This document shows, piece after piece, positions 39,729 to 48,111 of a DNA stretch of 64,000 nucleotides. The stretch comes from Ruegeria haliotis (GTDB lineage: Bacteria; Pseudomonadota; Alphaproteobacteria; Rhodobacterales; Rhodobacteraceae): the NCBI RefSeq assembly GCF_013377785.1, contig NZ_JABXWT010000006.1:62001-126000 (forward strand), given 5' to 3'. The first letter of the stretch is position 1; every line of letters starts with the position of its first letter. The position numbers and the translations under genes were made by a program. The notes under the pieces were generated by a model, which was given only the letters and a program-made list of their open reading frames with translations, did not search any database and had not been told where the DNA came from.

Positions 39729-40739
39729 TCAACGAGCCCACGCTTTGCGCAGGAACCCGGCCATATCCGCCCAGGCAACACCGGATTCAGGTAAAGCCGT
39801 TGAGGTCTGGAACACGTGCCACATGCCTTCATAGACGATCAGGTCAACCGGGACCTGCGCGTCCAGCAGCCTGCGCTGCAGCCTTGCCGCATCGCTCAGA
39901 AACAGGTCGCGCGTTCCGGTGGTCAGAAGGATGGGTGGCAGACCGGGCTTGATGGGCCCGTAAATCGGAGACGGTCCGGGGTCATTCAAAGTCAGATCGC
40001 CCACATACTCTCTGGCAGCTGCCGCAAGGCTGATCGGATAGTCGATGATCGGATCCTGTCCGGACATCACCGTGTAACTGTCCCCGGCCCCGGACACATC
40101 GGTCCAGGGCGACAACAGCGCTGCGGCTGCGGGCATGTCGAGCCCCTCTGCCTGAAGCTGTTGTAGGGTCGACAGGATCAGACCACCCCCCGCGCTGTCA
40201 CCGTAAAAGGCCAACTGGTCCGAGGGGTATTCGGTCAGCAGCTCTCGGTAAACGGCCATCACACGGTCACGCGACGCGGGAAACGGGGCCTGCCACGCAA
40301 GGGGATAGCGCACCGAGAGGATACGCACCCCAACCGCCTGTGCTGCTGCCAGAGAGCTGGTTTGCGCAGATTCGGGCGAGAAAAACACATGCGCGCCGCC
40401 ATGCACGTGGATTAACAAGTGATCCTTCAGCGCAGGGTTCAGATCGGCCGGTGTGATCAGCAGATGATCCGCCCCATCGATTGTGCTTGTTTCAACCGTG
40501 GCCGGGAATTGCTGAAGTGCCGCGGCGACGGCCTCTGCGGTGCCTTCGGATAAAGCTTGAAACGCGTCCGCATAGCTCAGCCCGCCCAACGTCGGATCGC
40601 GACTTGGGTCAAGCGCCTGCAATTCCGCTGCCGCCTGCGCGCTGATCGTCGTCGGCGGCGTGACATCCAGCGCGGCAACCGATGTTGCCGCCCCCAATGC
40701 CATCACCAGTGACACCGCGGTATGACCAACCCTTCGCAT
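39729..40739 (-). CDS. Secreted alpha/beta hydrolase, hormone-sensitive-lipase (family IV) type
   Basis: A 336-residue esterase with a signal peptide (AVSLVMALGAATSVAA). The oxyanion motif is HVHGGAHVFF (HGGA where HGGG is usual), the nucleophile is in FYGDSAGGGLI, the acid is the aspartate of TRDLFLSDA and the histidine is in GMWHVFQT. The family hydrolyses short-chain esters. Its start codon overlaps the stop of the phosphotriesterase-like gene (TGATG), so the two are translationally coupled and act on the same material in the periplasm. Confidence 0.88.
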   Translation of the reverse strand: MRRVGHTAVSLVMALGAATSVAALDVTPPTTISAQAAAELQALDPSRDPTLGGLSYADAFQALSEGTAEAVAAALQQFPATVETSTIDGADHLLITPADLNPALKDHLLIHVHGGAHVFFSPESAQTSSLAAAQAVGVRILSVRYPLAWQAPFPASRDRVMAVYRELLTEYPSDQLAFYGDSAGGGLILSTLQQLQAEGLDMPAAAALLSPWTDVSGAGDSYTVMSGQDPIIDYPISLAAAAREYVGDLTLNDPGPSPIYGPIKPGLPPILLTTGTRDLFLSDAARLQRRLLDAQVPVDLIVYEGMWHVFQTSTALPESGVAWADMAGFLRKAWAR

Positions 40740-42013
40740 CAGATTTTCGACAACATGCCCGCGGGCGTGTTGACCACCATGTCGGAAATCGCGTCCTCGC
40801 CGACACCGACGTTGCGCAAGAGCGGCACGACGTAGTTGGAAATCCGAGTATAGCCGACCCCGCCAAAGGTGCGCAGGTGGTTCTTGGCATAACAATCCTG
40901 GCTCAGGACGATCTGCTTGGAATAGCCCTGCTGGACCAGGAAATAGACCATCGCCATGACCTCGACATCGCTTTGACCGCCATTGCCCTCGAACGCGTTG
41001 GGCACGTCACCGTCCAGCAGGAATTCGAAAATCTCGAAGCCCACCCAGGTGCCGAATGTATCAAAGCTGAGCGTATAGCCCTGATCCAGAATACCCTTGA
41101 AGAAATCCAGATCGACGACAAAGCGACCCTCGGGGTTTGTCACCTGATTGCGCAGGTTGTCGTTGGTGACGAAGGACTGCATGTGAGCAAAGACAGTGCG
41201 TTCTGGCGTGGCCCCCATTGTCTTGAGATCACGATGGACCTCTTCGGCCTTGGGCTGATCGAATTTCGACCCGTGGTGGATCGTGTAAGGCAGCCCGCAT
41301 TCCTTTTGCGCGTTGATGATCGCCTGCGCGGCACGCTGTTCGTTTTCGTCCCAGTAGTTCGGAGCGGTTTTCAGATGTCCCGCCTTCACCCCCGACGTGC
41401 CGAACCCTTCGTTCACATGGCCCAGAAACGTCTTGGTCAACTCATCGGTACTCATCTCAAGGGCTTCGTCATACCAGAATGTGCCGTCACCGCCATAAAG
41501 CCCGGTCGAACAGATCAGGTTCACGCCGGTCTGTTCGCTGAGGTCTTTCAGAACCAGATGATATTCCGGCCCCTGGTTCTTGCCCCAGGGCGAAACCTCA
41601 AGGATCGTCTGACCGCCCACCTGTTTGTAATAGTTCAGCTCGTCGATCATCACCTGCCGGTCGCGCAGGGACCAGGCATCGCGCATGAAGGCGTAGCCGC
41701 CCATATTCATATAGCCCAGATGCTTCATCTGCACCGGCTCTTCCGGGTCGGCGGCGAAATACTTGACCTTGTCGATTTTGTCGAAATCGGGCTTGGTCTC
41801 GTAGTAGTAGCCGGTGAAATCCGAATAGATATGCTCGTGCATGAGCGTAAAGCCCAGATCTTTGGCGGGCACGGGCCCGCGCACGGTCATCACAGTGCCG
41901 TTTGCAGGATCGCCTGCAGCCAGAACCGGGGTTGCGCTGGCGGTCAGGGCGGCAGCGCCGACACCTGCGGCAAGTTCCAGAAATTCACGGCGAGATTTGT
42001 TGTAAGTGGTCAT
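40739..42013 (-). CDS. Tat-exported phosphotriesterase-family metallohydrolase
   Basis: A 424-residue protein with a twin-arginine signal (SRREFLELAAGVGAAALTA). The ligands of the binuclear metal site of the phosphotriesterase/lactonase family can be followed in order: HEH in FTLMHEHIYSD, the lysine to be carboxylated in VKAGHLKTAP, histidines in TIHHGS and VFAHMQS, and the aspartate in IVLSQDCYA. It is therefore probably active. Members cleave phosphotriesters, lactones or other esters; this one is longer than typical (about 330-350 residues), with an insert before the lysine. It sits 63 bases after the large dimethylformamidase-like gene. Confidence 0.85.
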   Translation of the reverse strand: MTTYNKSRREFLELAAGVGAAALTASATPVLAAGDPANGTVMTVRGPVPAKDLGFTLMHEHIYSDFTGYYYETKPDFDKIDKVKYFAADPEEPVQMKHLGYMNMGGYAFMRDAWSLRDRQVMIDELNYYKQVGGQTILEVSPWGKNQGPEYHLVLKDLSEQTGVNLICSTGLYGGDGTFWYDEALEMSTDELTKTFLGHVNEGFGTSGVKAGHLKTAPNYWDENEQRAAQAIINAQKECGLPYTIHHGSKFDQPKAEEVHRDLKTMGATPERTVFAHMQSFVTNDNLRNQVTNPEGRFVVDLDFFKGILDQGYTLSFDTFGTWVGFEIFEFLLDGDVPNAFEGNGGQSDVEVMAMVYFLVQQGYSKQIVLSQDCYAKNHLRTFGGVGYTRISNYVVPLLRNVGVGEDAISDMVVNTPAGMLSKI

Positions 42014-42076
42014 CGTCAGATCCTTTGTTTCATGAATGCGCGGCCCCGGAAGGGACCGCAAAACAGGCCGAACAGA

Positions 42077-44584
42077 TCAGGTGTCGCGGTTGATCAGTTC
42101 CTGGTACCAGTCGCTGGGCAACCGCTCGACCGGCTTGACGCTGTCGTCTGGCAGGGCTGGGAACGGCGTTGGATCAAGGAAGCGGCGGATCACGTTTCCG
42201 GTGATGCTCGCCACATCATTCTGGCGGTCATTTTCATGCAGCGAGCCGCACCACGAGATAGACGAGGACGAGAAGACCGCCCCGCCGTTGGGGCCTTCGA
42301 AAAAGACGATATCGGCGCGGGTGGTCGTTTCCCGTTCAGGGGCCGGGCTATGCGACAGGTTCAGCGCCATGGTGCCCATCTGGGTCTCTTCAATCAGACC
42401 TGGGATCGCGTTCGAGCTGCCAATGACAAGCGCATGCCGGGGCGTGCCAAGGTCAAAATCGGCCTTGTCGAATTCGTACCCGCAAGCGCCGGGCTGATTG
42501 TTGTCGACGCCGTAGGCACCAAAGTTCTCGCCCTCGGTGCAGCCGTCAAAGATCCAAGACGCGCGCGGGTTCTCGGCATCGGCGGTTTTGTGGAAATCGG
42601 TGCAACCGGTAAAGACCATGCCCGACATGTTGACGCCAAAGACACTCTCAAGCCGCCGGTCGCTTTCCCAGAAACCACCGCCGCGCAACCCGTTCTCCAT
42701 CACGCGTTCAGACCAGAGCGTGTTTTTGCGGTACTCGATCGCGCCCTGCGCGCTAGGATGCGGGCTGACCGACCAGAACCAGCCATTGCCGCCCAGATAC
42801 ATCATGCGCCCGCCCTGCGCCTGATATTCGACCACGGCATCCCATTCCGCGTGGCTGACATATTCGGGATGCGCCCCGGTGATCACGCAATCATAACCTT
42901 CCAGCAGCGAGACGCCCTCCTGATGCAGCAGTTCGTCGGTCAGGATGTCGACCGCGATCCCTTCCTTGTCGAGGAAATCGATCAGATGCGTATCAAGCGT
43001 GAAGTTATACGCATTCCAGCCGGGCTTGAGGTTCAGCATCGGCCGCAGATACGAGGCATAGTTGCACGAGGTGCCGTCCAGATGGGTGTTGTAGAACCCA
43101 TAGACATACTCGCGGTTGTTGATGATGAAATTCAGGTCATCCTGATTGGCCGGAATGCCTGAAAACGCATCGGGCTGCAGCACCGCGTACAGCATGTTGG
43201 TATAGGCCAGCATGTTGTATTCGGCGATATGCAACGCCAGCTTCGCGGTCCGCTTACCCTTGGGCGGGCTGACGAAAAAGGTGATGTATTCGACAAAGTC
43301 ACCCTGTGTCAGCCGCGCCGCATAACAGCCCGATGGCAGATCGGACGGAATGGTATAGGCAAAGCTGGTCTGCCACTCGGCATCGTGCAGGTCGTCGGCG
43401 TGAAAGTGCATCGCATCAAAGGGCGTCGCGTCCTTGGTCCAGTCCTGCGATTTGAAATCCGAGAACGGGCCGAACACCGCGCGCAACGGGGTGTTGATCA
43501 CCTCGGCTTCCAAGCGGTTTTGCGAAAGATCAGCAGTGGCCAGCATGCCGATGCCCTGGCTGAAATCCAGATCCAGCATCGCACGCGCGGCCAGATCGCC
43601 GGGCAATTCCTCGGCCCGCATCCGGTCGATATCCGCACCCCAAAGCGCGCCGCTGATCACGCGCGGGTCGGCGATGCGTCCGGTAAAGGCCCCTGCGGCC
43701 ACGTTATGCCGCCCTGTGCCGGGACCGCCGTCCGCAGCAGCCACGCGCAGCAGTCCTGTCTGCGGCACAGGGCCGGAAAACGCGGTCTCGCCCACCTGAC
43801 GGCGGGCCGAGAACCGATCACCGGCGCTGATCGGCATATCCTGCAAAATGACCCGCAGCAGCCCCGCCTGCGCATCATACATCCCGGCCACATAGGCAAA
43901 ATCCCACTGGCGCACCGCGCCCTGCGTGGTGGCTTTGGTCATGTTCCCCTTGTCGGCCACGAGAAAGCTGACGCGCCCGTCGTCTTCCAACAGCAGCGCC
44001 CAACCGGTTTGCGAAACCGCATCATAGCGCGACACCATGTACTGCTCGGCCACCGTGCCGCCAATGCTGGGCGAGGTGATATAGGCTGCGTTCGGATCGA
44101 TCTCTTCGCTGAAATCGCCGGGCAGGAAGGTGGGCAGGACATAGGCGCCTACGGTAAAGCTGTTCAGCCCGTCCAGCGCACTTGCGTCAAGAACTTCGAC
44201 ATAGGACCCGTTGTTAAGGGGTTGTGCGATGCCATCATAGGTGCCTGCAAAATCGGCCTCAACCGGGCGCAGATCGAAACGGTCCTTGTAAACGGACAGA
44301 TTGTCGGCGTTGAAAATGCGAACCAGATCAGCCTCGAAACTGTCATTGTTGAAAGCGCTGACCTTGAACTCGACCCGATCCCCGGGGCGGCAACTGAGGC
44401 GCGAAGGATACCCGATCAGAGTTCTTTCAAGCCCCGGTTCGGCCTGTTGGGCCGCAGCTTTTGTTGCGACCGTGGTTGCAGCAGCGCCCAACATTGCAGG
44501 AGACGCGGCCATACTCATGGACGCTTTCAAAAAGCCACGGCGGCTCAGTTGGTCGGAATTCAAAGCAGAAGTCTTTTGGGTCAC
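42077..44584 (-). CDS. Tat-exported protein related to the N,N-dimethylformamidase large subunit (long form)
   Basis: An 835-residue protein starting with a twin-arginine signal (SRRGFLKASMSMAASPAML). After a beta-sandwich segment comes a LamG/concanavalin-like domain (about residues 130-345), then the amidotransferase-like C-terminal domain with GYDCVITGAHPEYVSHAEWD near residue 570. This is the domain order of the dimethylformamidase large subunit (about 760 residues). The 130-residue small subunit of the known enzyme is absent, and the known enzyme is cytoplasmic, so this is a different use of the fold. It leads the operon with phosphotriesterase-like, esterase and outer-membrane genes. 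Confidence 0.8.
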   Translation of the reverse strand: MTQKTSALNSDQLSRRGFLKASMSMAASPAMLGAAATTVATKAAAQQAEPGLERTLIGYPSRLSCRPGDRVEFKVSAFNNDSFEADLVRIFNADNLSVYKDRFDLRPVEADFAGTYDGIAQPLNNGSYVEVLDASALDGLNSFTVGAYVLPTFLPGDFSEEIDPNAAYITSPSIGGTVAEQYMVSRYDAVSQTGWALLLEDDGRVSFLVADKGNMTKATTQGAVRQWDFAYVAGMYDAQAGLLRVILQDMPISAGDRFSARRQVGETAFSGPVPQTGLLRVAAADGGPGTGRHNVAAGAFTGRIADPRVISGALWGADIDRMRAEELPGDLAARAMLDLDFSQGIGMLATADLSQNRLEAEVINTPLRAVFGPFSDFKSQDWTKDATPFDAMHFHADDLHDAEWQTSFAYTIPSDLPSGCYAARLTQGDFVEYITFFVSPPKGKRTAKLALHIAEYNMLAYTNMLYAVLQPDAFSGIPANQDDLNFIINNREYVYGFYNTHLDGTSCNYASYLRPMLNLKPGWNAYNFTLDTHLIDFLDKEGIAVDILTDELLHQEGVSLLEGYDCVITGAHPEYVSHAEWDAVVEYQAQGGRMMYLGGNGWFWSVSPHPSAQGAIEYRKNTLWSERVMENGLRGGGFWESDRRLESVFGVNMSGMVFTGCTDFHKTADAENPRASWIFDGCTEGENFGAYGVDNNQPGACGYEFDKADFDLGTPRHALVIGSSNAIPGLIEETQMGTMALNLSHSPAPERETTTRADIVFFEGPNGGAVFSSSSISWCGSLHENDRQNDVASITGNVIRRFLDPTPFPALPDDSVKPVERLPSDWYQELINRDT

Positions 44585-44611
44585 GGCGATTTGTCCAGAT
44601 GGATTGCAGTA

Positions 44612-44631
44612 CGATTGGCGTAGGCCAATCG
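44612..44631. promoter_or_regulatory. Inverted repeat before the long dimethylformamidase-like gene
   Basis: CGATTGGC at 44612-44619 is mirrored exactly by GCCAATCG at 44624-44631 around GTAG. It lies 28-47 bases upstream of the start codon at 44584, between the shared motif (site B) and the gene. It may be an operator or a 5'-leader hairpin. Confidence 0.4.
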
Positions 44632-44663
44632 CCTGGCAAAAATCACATCAGGCCAAGGCTTTA

Positions 44664-44681
44664 AAAGCCAGTTTCTGCCAA
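44664..44681 (-). promoter_or_regulatory. Shared regulon motif, site B
   Basis: Sense orientation reads TTGGCAGAAACTGGCTTT, 79 bases before the start codon of the long dimethylformamidase-like gene. It differs from site A by one base, and the identity continues two bases further (TTTT at the left end). The flanks of the two sites are otherwise unlike. Confidence 0.6.
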
Positions 44682-44816
44682 AATGAAGAGTACCGGAACA
44701 AACACCGGCCTCGATTTACCAAAAGTCTGTTGTCAAACATCAGCACCCTCGCCAATCTGTTGCCGCCATTCGCTACAACCGCTGCTCTAGATGTTGGGCG
44801 AACAAGTAGCTTTCAG

Positions 44817-45640
44817 GGTTCTGTTGCGAAGTTTTAAATGGCCACGTTGATAGCTCTATACCGGCGGGCTAAGCAGCCAGTTCTGCAAATTGCCGAAATG
44901 GACAGATTCCCGGCGTGAGTTGCCCTATGCGGATCATGTTGGCAAATTCGACTCCGTCCAGCGTCACTGCTGCTGATGCGAGTACTTTGACCCCCAACAT
45001 CGGTCACGTCCGCCGCTTGATAAAACGGTGGTCCTGTTCCACGATATTGTTGAGATACTTGCGCCTCACCATTTCGATTGGAATTGGGCAGCCAAAGCCT
45101 CTCAGCATTTTGTTACTAACCATAATGCCGCCGGCGTTGGCGCCGCTTCTATAGACAACGGTCTTTCGAGGAAGTCCACCGCCCCCAACATGTTGTGCGA
45201 AAAATTTCAAAGCGGCTGACTTATTTCGACGTCGCGAAGGTGTGAACTCAATTGGCTGGCCGTTGACAAGAGAAACGATCCCTCGGATCATTTTCCGATC
45301 TTCTTGACTGTCCACGGTTCGACAAAGGCGGAGAGATGCGCCTGGAGCTTTGATACAAGTCTCCTCCATTCTTCAGGAGCGGTCACGTCGTGCCTTTTGA
45401 CGACGCGCTTCTTGAGCAATGGCGTACGAGTTTGCCCGACCCACGATTGAGCGCCAAGTGATCAACCTATACGCCGCGCTTCGCCATGAGTTGTTGAAGA
45501 TCCCGATCAAAACACTGTTGCCGACTGAAAAGAAAGCGGCGAACAGGGTCAGATCCTTCAGATACGACACACCGTTGAAAGAAGTTACAGACCAACCTCC
45601 GATCAGACAAACCGGTTCGGCGCACTGGTCCTGGCACTAC
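44817..45640 (-). pseudogene. Decayed IS6-family element (copy 4)
   Basis: The left inverted repeat GGTTCTGTTGCGAAGTTT is at 44817. Reading leftward, transposase pieces appear in changing frames: a likeness to the N-terminal region near 45560, DLQQLMAKRGV near 45475, MEETCIKAPG (for MDETYIKxxG) at 45369, VVYRSGANAGGI (D lost from VIDKSGAN), and NNIVEQDHRFIKRRT near 45010. One catalytic aspartate has been replaced and several stops intervene. The right end at about 45640 is an estimate. Confidence 0.7.
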
Positions 45641-45749
45641 AAAGGCCAAAGCTCGAACATGTGAGAAAGATCGCTTCGAATATATCGAGGTAGGTCTGCA
45701 AACCAATGGCGGGTTTTCTATCTAAAACTAATCCCACTAGGTTCATGGA

Positions 45750-45777
45750 GCGCATTATTTAATGCTTTTGCGCATTA
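45750..45777 (+). repeat. Two GCGCATTA direct repeats before the recombinase gene
   Basis: GCGCATTA occurs at 45750-45757 and 45770-45777, a 20-base period, in an AT-rich stretch 95-122 bases before the integrase start. Spacing near two helical turns fits arm-type or operator sites. Confidence 0.4.
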
Positions 45778-45809
45778 GGTAAGAGAAATAGGTGTTTTCT
45801 AATTATATC

Positions 45810-45828
45810 TGATAAGTATCGCTTATCA
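45810..45828. promoter_or_regulatory. TGATAAG-N5-CTTATCA palindrome before the recombinase gene
   Basis: A perfect 7-base inverted repeat around TATCG, 44 bases before the ATG at 45872. Core sites of tyrosine recombinases have inverted arms around a 6-8-base spacer, so this may be a crossover site. It could equally be an operator. Confidence 0.4.
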
Positions 45829-45871
45829 TGTATGATTGATTTTGCGAGGAAAGTGATCCAGACTGCGGGTC

Positions 45872-46939
45872 ATGACAGCCAAAGAACACACACCAGCACG
45901 CTATCTACCAGCGACCTCCCCTGCCCTCTCGACTGCAGATCAGGAGGCGCTCACCGATCTCTACGTGCGGGGCACGCCCACTAACACATTGCGGGCTTAT
46001 GAGCGCGATCTGCTCTATATCACCGCTTGGAAGACTGCGCGCTTCGGCAGCGCATTGGACTGGCCAGAATCCGAACCCACCGCCCTCGCCTTCCTGCTTG
46101 ATCACGCGCGGGATCTCAGTGACGCGCCAGAGGAGGGCATCGCGCGTCAAACAGCAGAAGCGCTCATTATGCAAGGGTTGCGTAAATCCCTCACCTGCCC
46201 GGCGCCGTCCACGCTGGACCGCCGTATCGCCTCCTGGCTGGCCTTTCACCGGATGAAAAACCTCACCTCCCCCTTTGGCACGCCACAGGTAAAACAGGCC
46301 CGCGCCAAGGCGCGCCGGGCGGCTGCAAGGCCCCCTGCCCCGAAATCGACCCATCCGATCACCCGCGATATTCTGGAGCAGCTGCTGGCCACCTGTACTG
46401 GCAGCCGCCGCGATTGCCGCGACCGGGCCCTCTTGATGCTGGGTTGGGCCTCTGGCGGCCGACGGCGGTCGGAACTCACTGGGTTGCGGCGCGCGGATGT
46501 GTCCTGCAGGGAGTTTGACAAGAAAGGCCTGATCTGGATCTCACTGCTGGAGACCAAGACGACAGCCAAAGGTGAAACGCCGCGGCTGGTGCTGAAGGGG
46601 CGCGCGGCGCAGGCATTGGTGTTTTGGATCGAGGTTGGAGAGATCGAGGATGGGCCTCTGTTCCGCCCCATCTCCAAGGCCGACCACGTGCTGAAACGCC
46701 GCCTGTCTCCGGATGCAATCTATCAGATCGTCAAACACCGGCTAAAACTGGCCGGGCTGCCGGAAGACTACGCCTCACCGCACGGGCTGCGCTCGGGGTT
46801 TCTGACCCAGGCCGCGCTCGATGGCGCTCCGATCCAGGCCGCCATGCGCCTGTCCCTGCACCGCTCTTTGGCTCAGGCGCAGAAATATTACGATGACGTC
46901 GATATTGCGGAGAACCCTGCAACGGACTTGTTGGGGTAA
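45872..46939 (+). CDS. Tyrosine recombinase/integrase
   Basis: A 355-residue site-specific recombinase. The N-terminal SAM-like DNA-binding domain (about 25-150) contains NTLRAYERDLLYITAWK. The catalytic domain shows the first arginine in GGRRRSELTGL, the HxxR pair in SPHGLRSGFLTQ, a histidine in LSLHRSLAQAQKYYDDV and the nucleophilic tyrosine in the same block. It stands next to parB and repA, where such genes often serve to resolve plasmid multimers. Integration of a mobile island is the alternative. Confidence 0.88.
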   Translation: MTAKEHTPARYLPATSPALSTADQEALTDLYVRGTPTNTLRAYERDLLYITAWKTARFGSALDWPESEPTALAFLLDHARDLSDAPEEGIARQTAEALIMQGLRKSLTCPAPSTLDRRIASWLAFHRMKNLTSPFGTPQVKQARAKARRAAARPPAPKSTHPITRDILEQLLATCTGSRRDCRDRALLMLGWASGGRRRSELTGLRRADVSCREFDKKGLIWISLLETKTTAKGETPRLVLKGRAAQALVFWIEVGEIEDGPLFRPISKADHVLKRRLSPDAIYQIVKHRLKLAGLPEDYASPHGLRSGFLTQAALDGAPIQAAMRLSLHRSLAQAQKYYDDVDIAENPATDLLG

Positions 46940-46945
46940 TCGTGC

Positions 46946-46981
46946 AAGAAAACCGCCACACTTTTGTTTGGCGGTTTTCTT
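46946..46981. terminator. Bidirectional terminator between the recombinase and parB
   Basis: AAGAAAACCGCCA at 46946-46958 pairs perfectly with TGGCGGTTTTCTT at 46969-46981 over a 10-base loop. The stem begins with A-rich and ends with T-rich sequence, so it can stop both the rightward recombinase and the leftward parAB messages. Confidence 0.85.
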
Positions 46982-47003
46982 GAGATAGTCGGTTTTAAAG
47001 AAT

Positions 47004-47019
47004 CTTACCCGTGGGTAAG
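47004..47019. promoter_or_regulatory. parS-like palindrome 1, overlapping the parB stop codon
   Basis: CTTACCCGTGGGTAAG is a perfect 16-base palindrome. The complement of TTA at 47005-47007 is the TAA stop of parB, so the last codons of parB (Leu-Thr-His-Gly-stop) are written inside the site. Confidence 0.7.
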
Positions 47020-48111
47020 AGCGTCCTCTTCCTGCAGGTCTTCGATCAAAGTTGCGATGGCTTGTTCCAATTTTGCCCGGTCCACTCGGGTGAAATCCAG
47101 ATCGTAGCGCAATTCGATCCGTCCACTGGAGGCAGAGCATTTCGCGACCCCTGCCCGCCCCGAGACCTGAAACGTTGTCTTCGCGCGGCGTGTCTTGCTT
47201 GATGGGGTTGCTATCGGTTTCTTCGCTGCACCCGCCCCGGACGTCACAAAGGTCCGCAAGATTGCCACTTCATGCGCACCGTCCCGATCCGGTTCGGCCA
47301 TCAGCGCGTTGCTGACCTGACGGATCAAACCCGGATTGGCGTCGAGTTTGCGTTTTAGCTCGACCCCCAAATTACGCGGGATATCGTTGGGGTGCATTAA
47401 AACTTTGTCCAACATCATCAGCAAGCTGGCGAAGGCGCGGATGTAGCTCCGTTTGGTGTAACTGGCAGACTTGAACAGGATCGCAACCGCCTTGTCCACA
47501 TCCGAGCAGTCATTCGCAGGATCTTCAGTAAAGGCCCTAGCCAGCGCACCCATTTCGGCAAAAGAGATATCCTTACGGATCAAGTTTTCATCGACCATAC
47601 GTCGGTAGCTGTCATTCAGAACAGTCGCATCCGAAATACCTGCCGGAATTTTGGCGTAGATGCTCTCACCTGTTTCCTCGTGCAAAGCGCGATACGCAGA
47701 CAGTCGGCGCATGCCCTGGATCAAATCAAAGCGGCCATCGGATCGGCGTTCAAGCTGGATCGGATTCGACAACCCGATATCCCGTATGGAATCCTTCAAC
47801 TCCTCCAGTTCCGGATCCGGTCCGACCTTGCGATCACGTGTCAGTTTTTCGGTGACAACATCCGCCAGTGCCACATGCTCGGTCACCAACCCTTCGGATC
47901 GCAAGCGCACCAACTCATGCGCAAGACGATCATTTTCGGCACGGATGGTTTCCTCAGTCGATTGTTGGTCACGCAGTGCATTCGCGTTTTCCGAGATAGC
48001 GGTCGCCATCGGGCCGCGCCGCTTTTCCAGCGCTTTGTCAGGGACCTTGCCGACCGGGATATCGTCCATGGGTGGGATGTCGATATCAAACATTCTGCGT
48101 TTACGGCTCAT
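47005..48111 (-). CDS. parB: ParB-family plasmid partition protein
   Basis: A 368-residue centromere-binding protein. A helical N-terminus with a predicted coiled coil (about 40-75) leads to the ParB N-domain (LEELKDSIRDIGLSNPIQL and the CTPase-type LIQGMRRLSAYR, about 105-150). The helix-turn-helix part follows (DISFAEMGALARAF to about 235) and then a basic linker and C-terminal dimer region. It follows parA with a four-base overlap. The three 16-base palindromes in and around parAB are its likely targets. Confidence 0.9.
   Translation of the reverse strand: MSRKRRMFDIDIPPMDDIPVGKVPDKALEKRRGPMATAISENANALRDQQSTEETIRAENDRLAHELVRLRSEGLVTEHVALADVVTEKLTRDRKVGPDPELEELKDSIRDIGLSNPIQLERRSDGRFDLIQGMRRLSAYRALHEETGESIYAKIPAGISDATVLNDSYRRMVDENLIRKDISFAEMGALARAFTEDPANDCSDVDKAVAILFKSASYTKRSYIRAFASLLMMLDKVLMHPNDIPRNLGVELKRKLDANPGLIRQVSNALMAEPDRDGAHEVAILRTFVTSGAGAAKKPIATPSSKTRRAKTTFQVSGRAGVAKCSASSGRIELRYDLDFTRVDRAKLEQAIATLIEDLQEEDALTHG

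Noticed and set aside
40682-43162. An 826-codon open frame on the plus strand opposite the phosphotriesterase-like and long dimethylformamidase-like genes
   Set aside because: Its translation has no domain, is rich in His, Arg and Val in the manner of antisense frames of GC-rich genes, and lies exactly across two genes with clear motifs on the other strand.
43229-44623. A 464-codon plus-strand frame opposite the start of the long dimethylformamidase-like gene
   Set aside because: Antisense shadow with no domain; it also crosses the regulatory region on the other strand.
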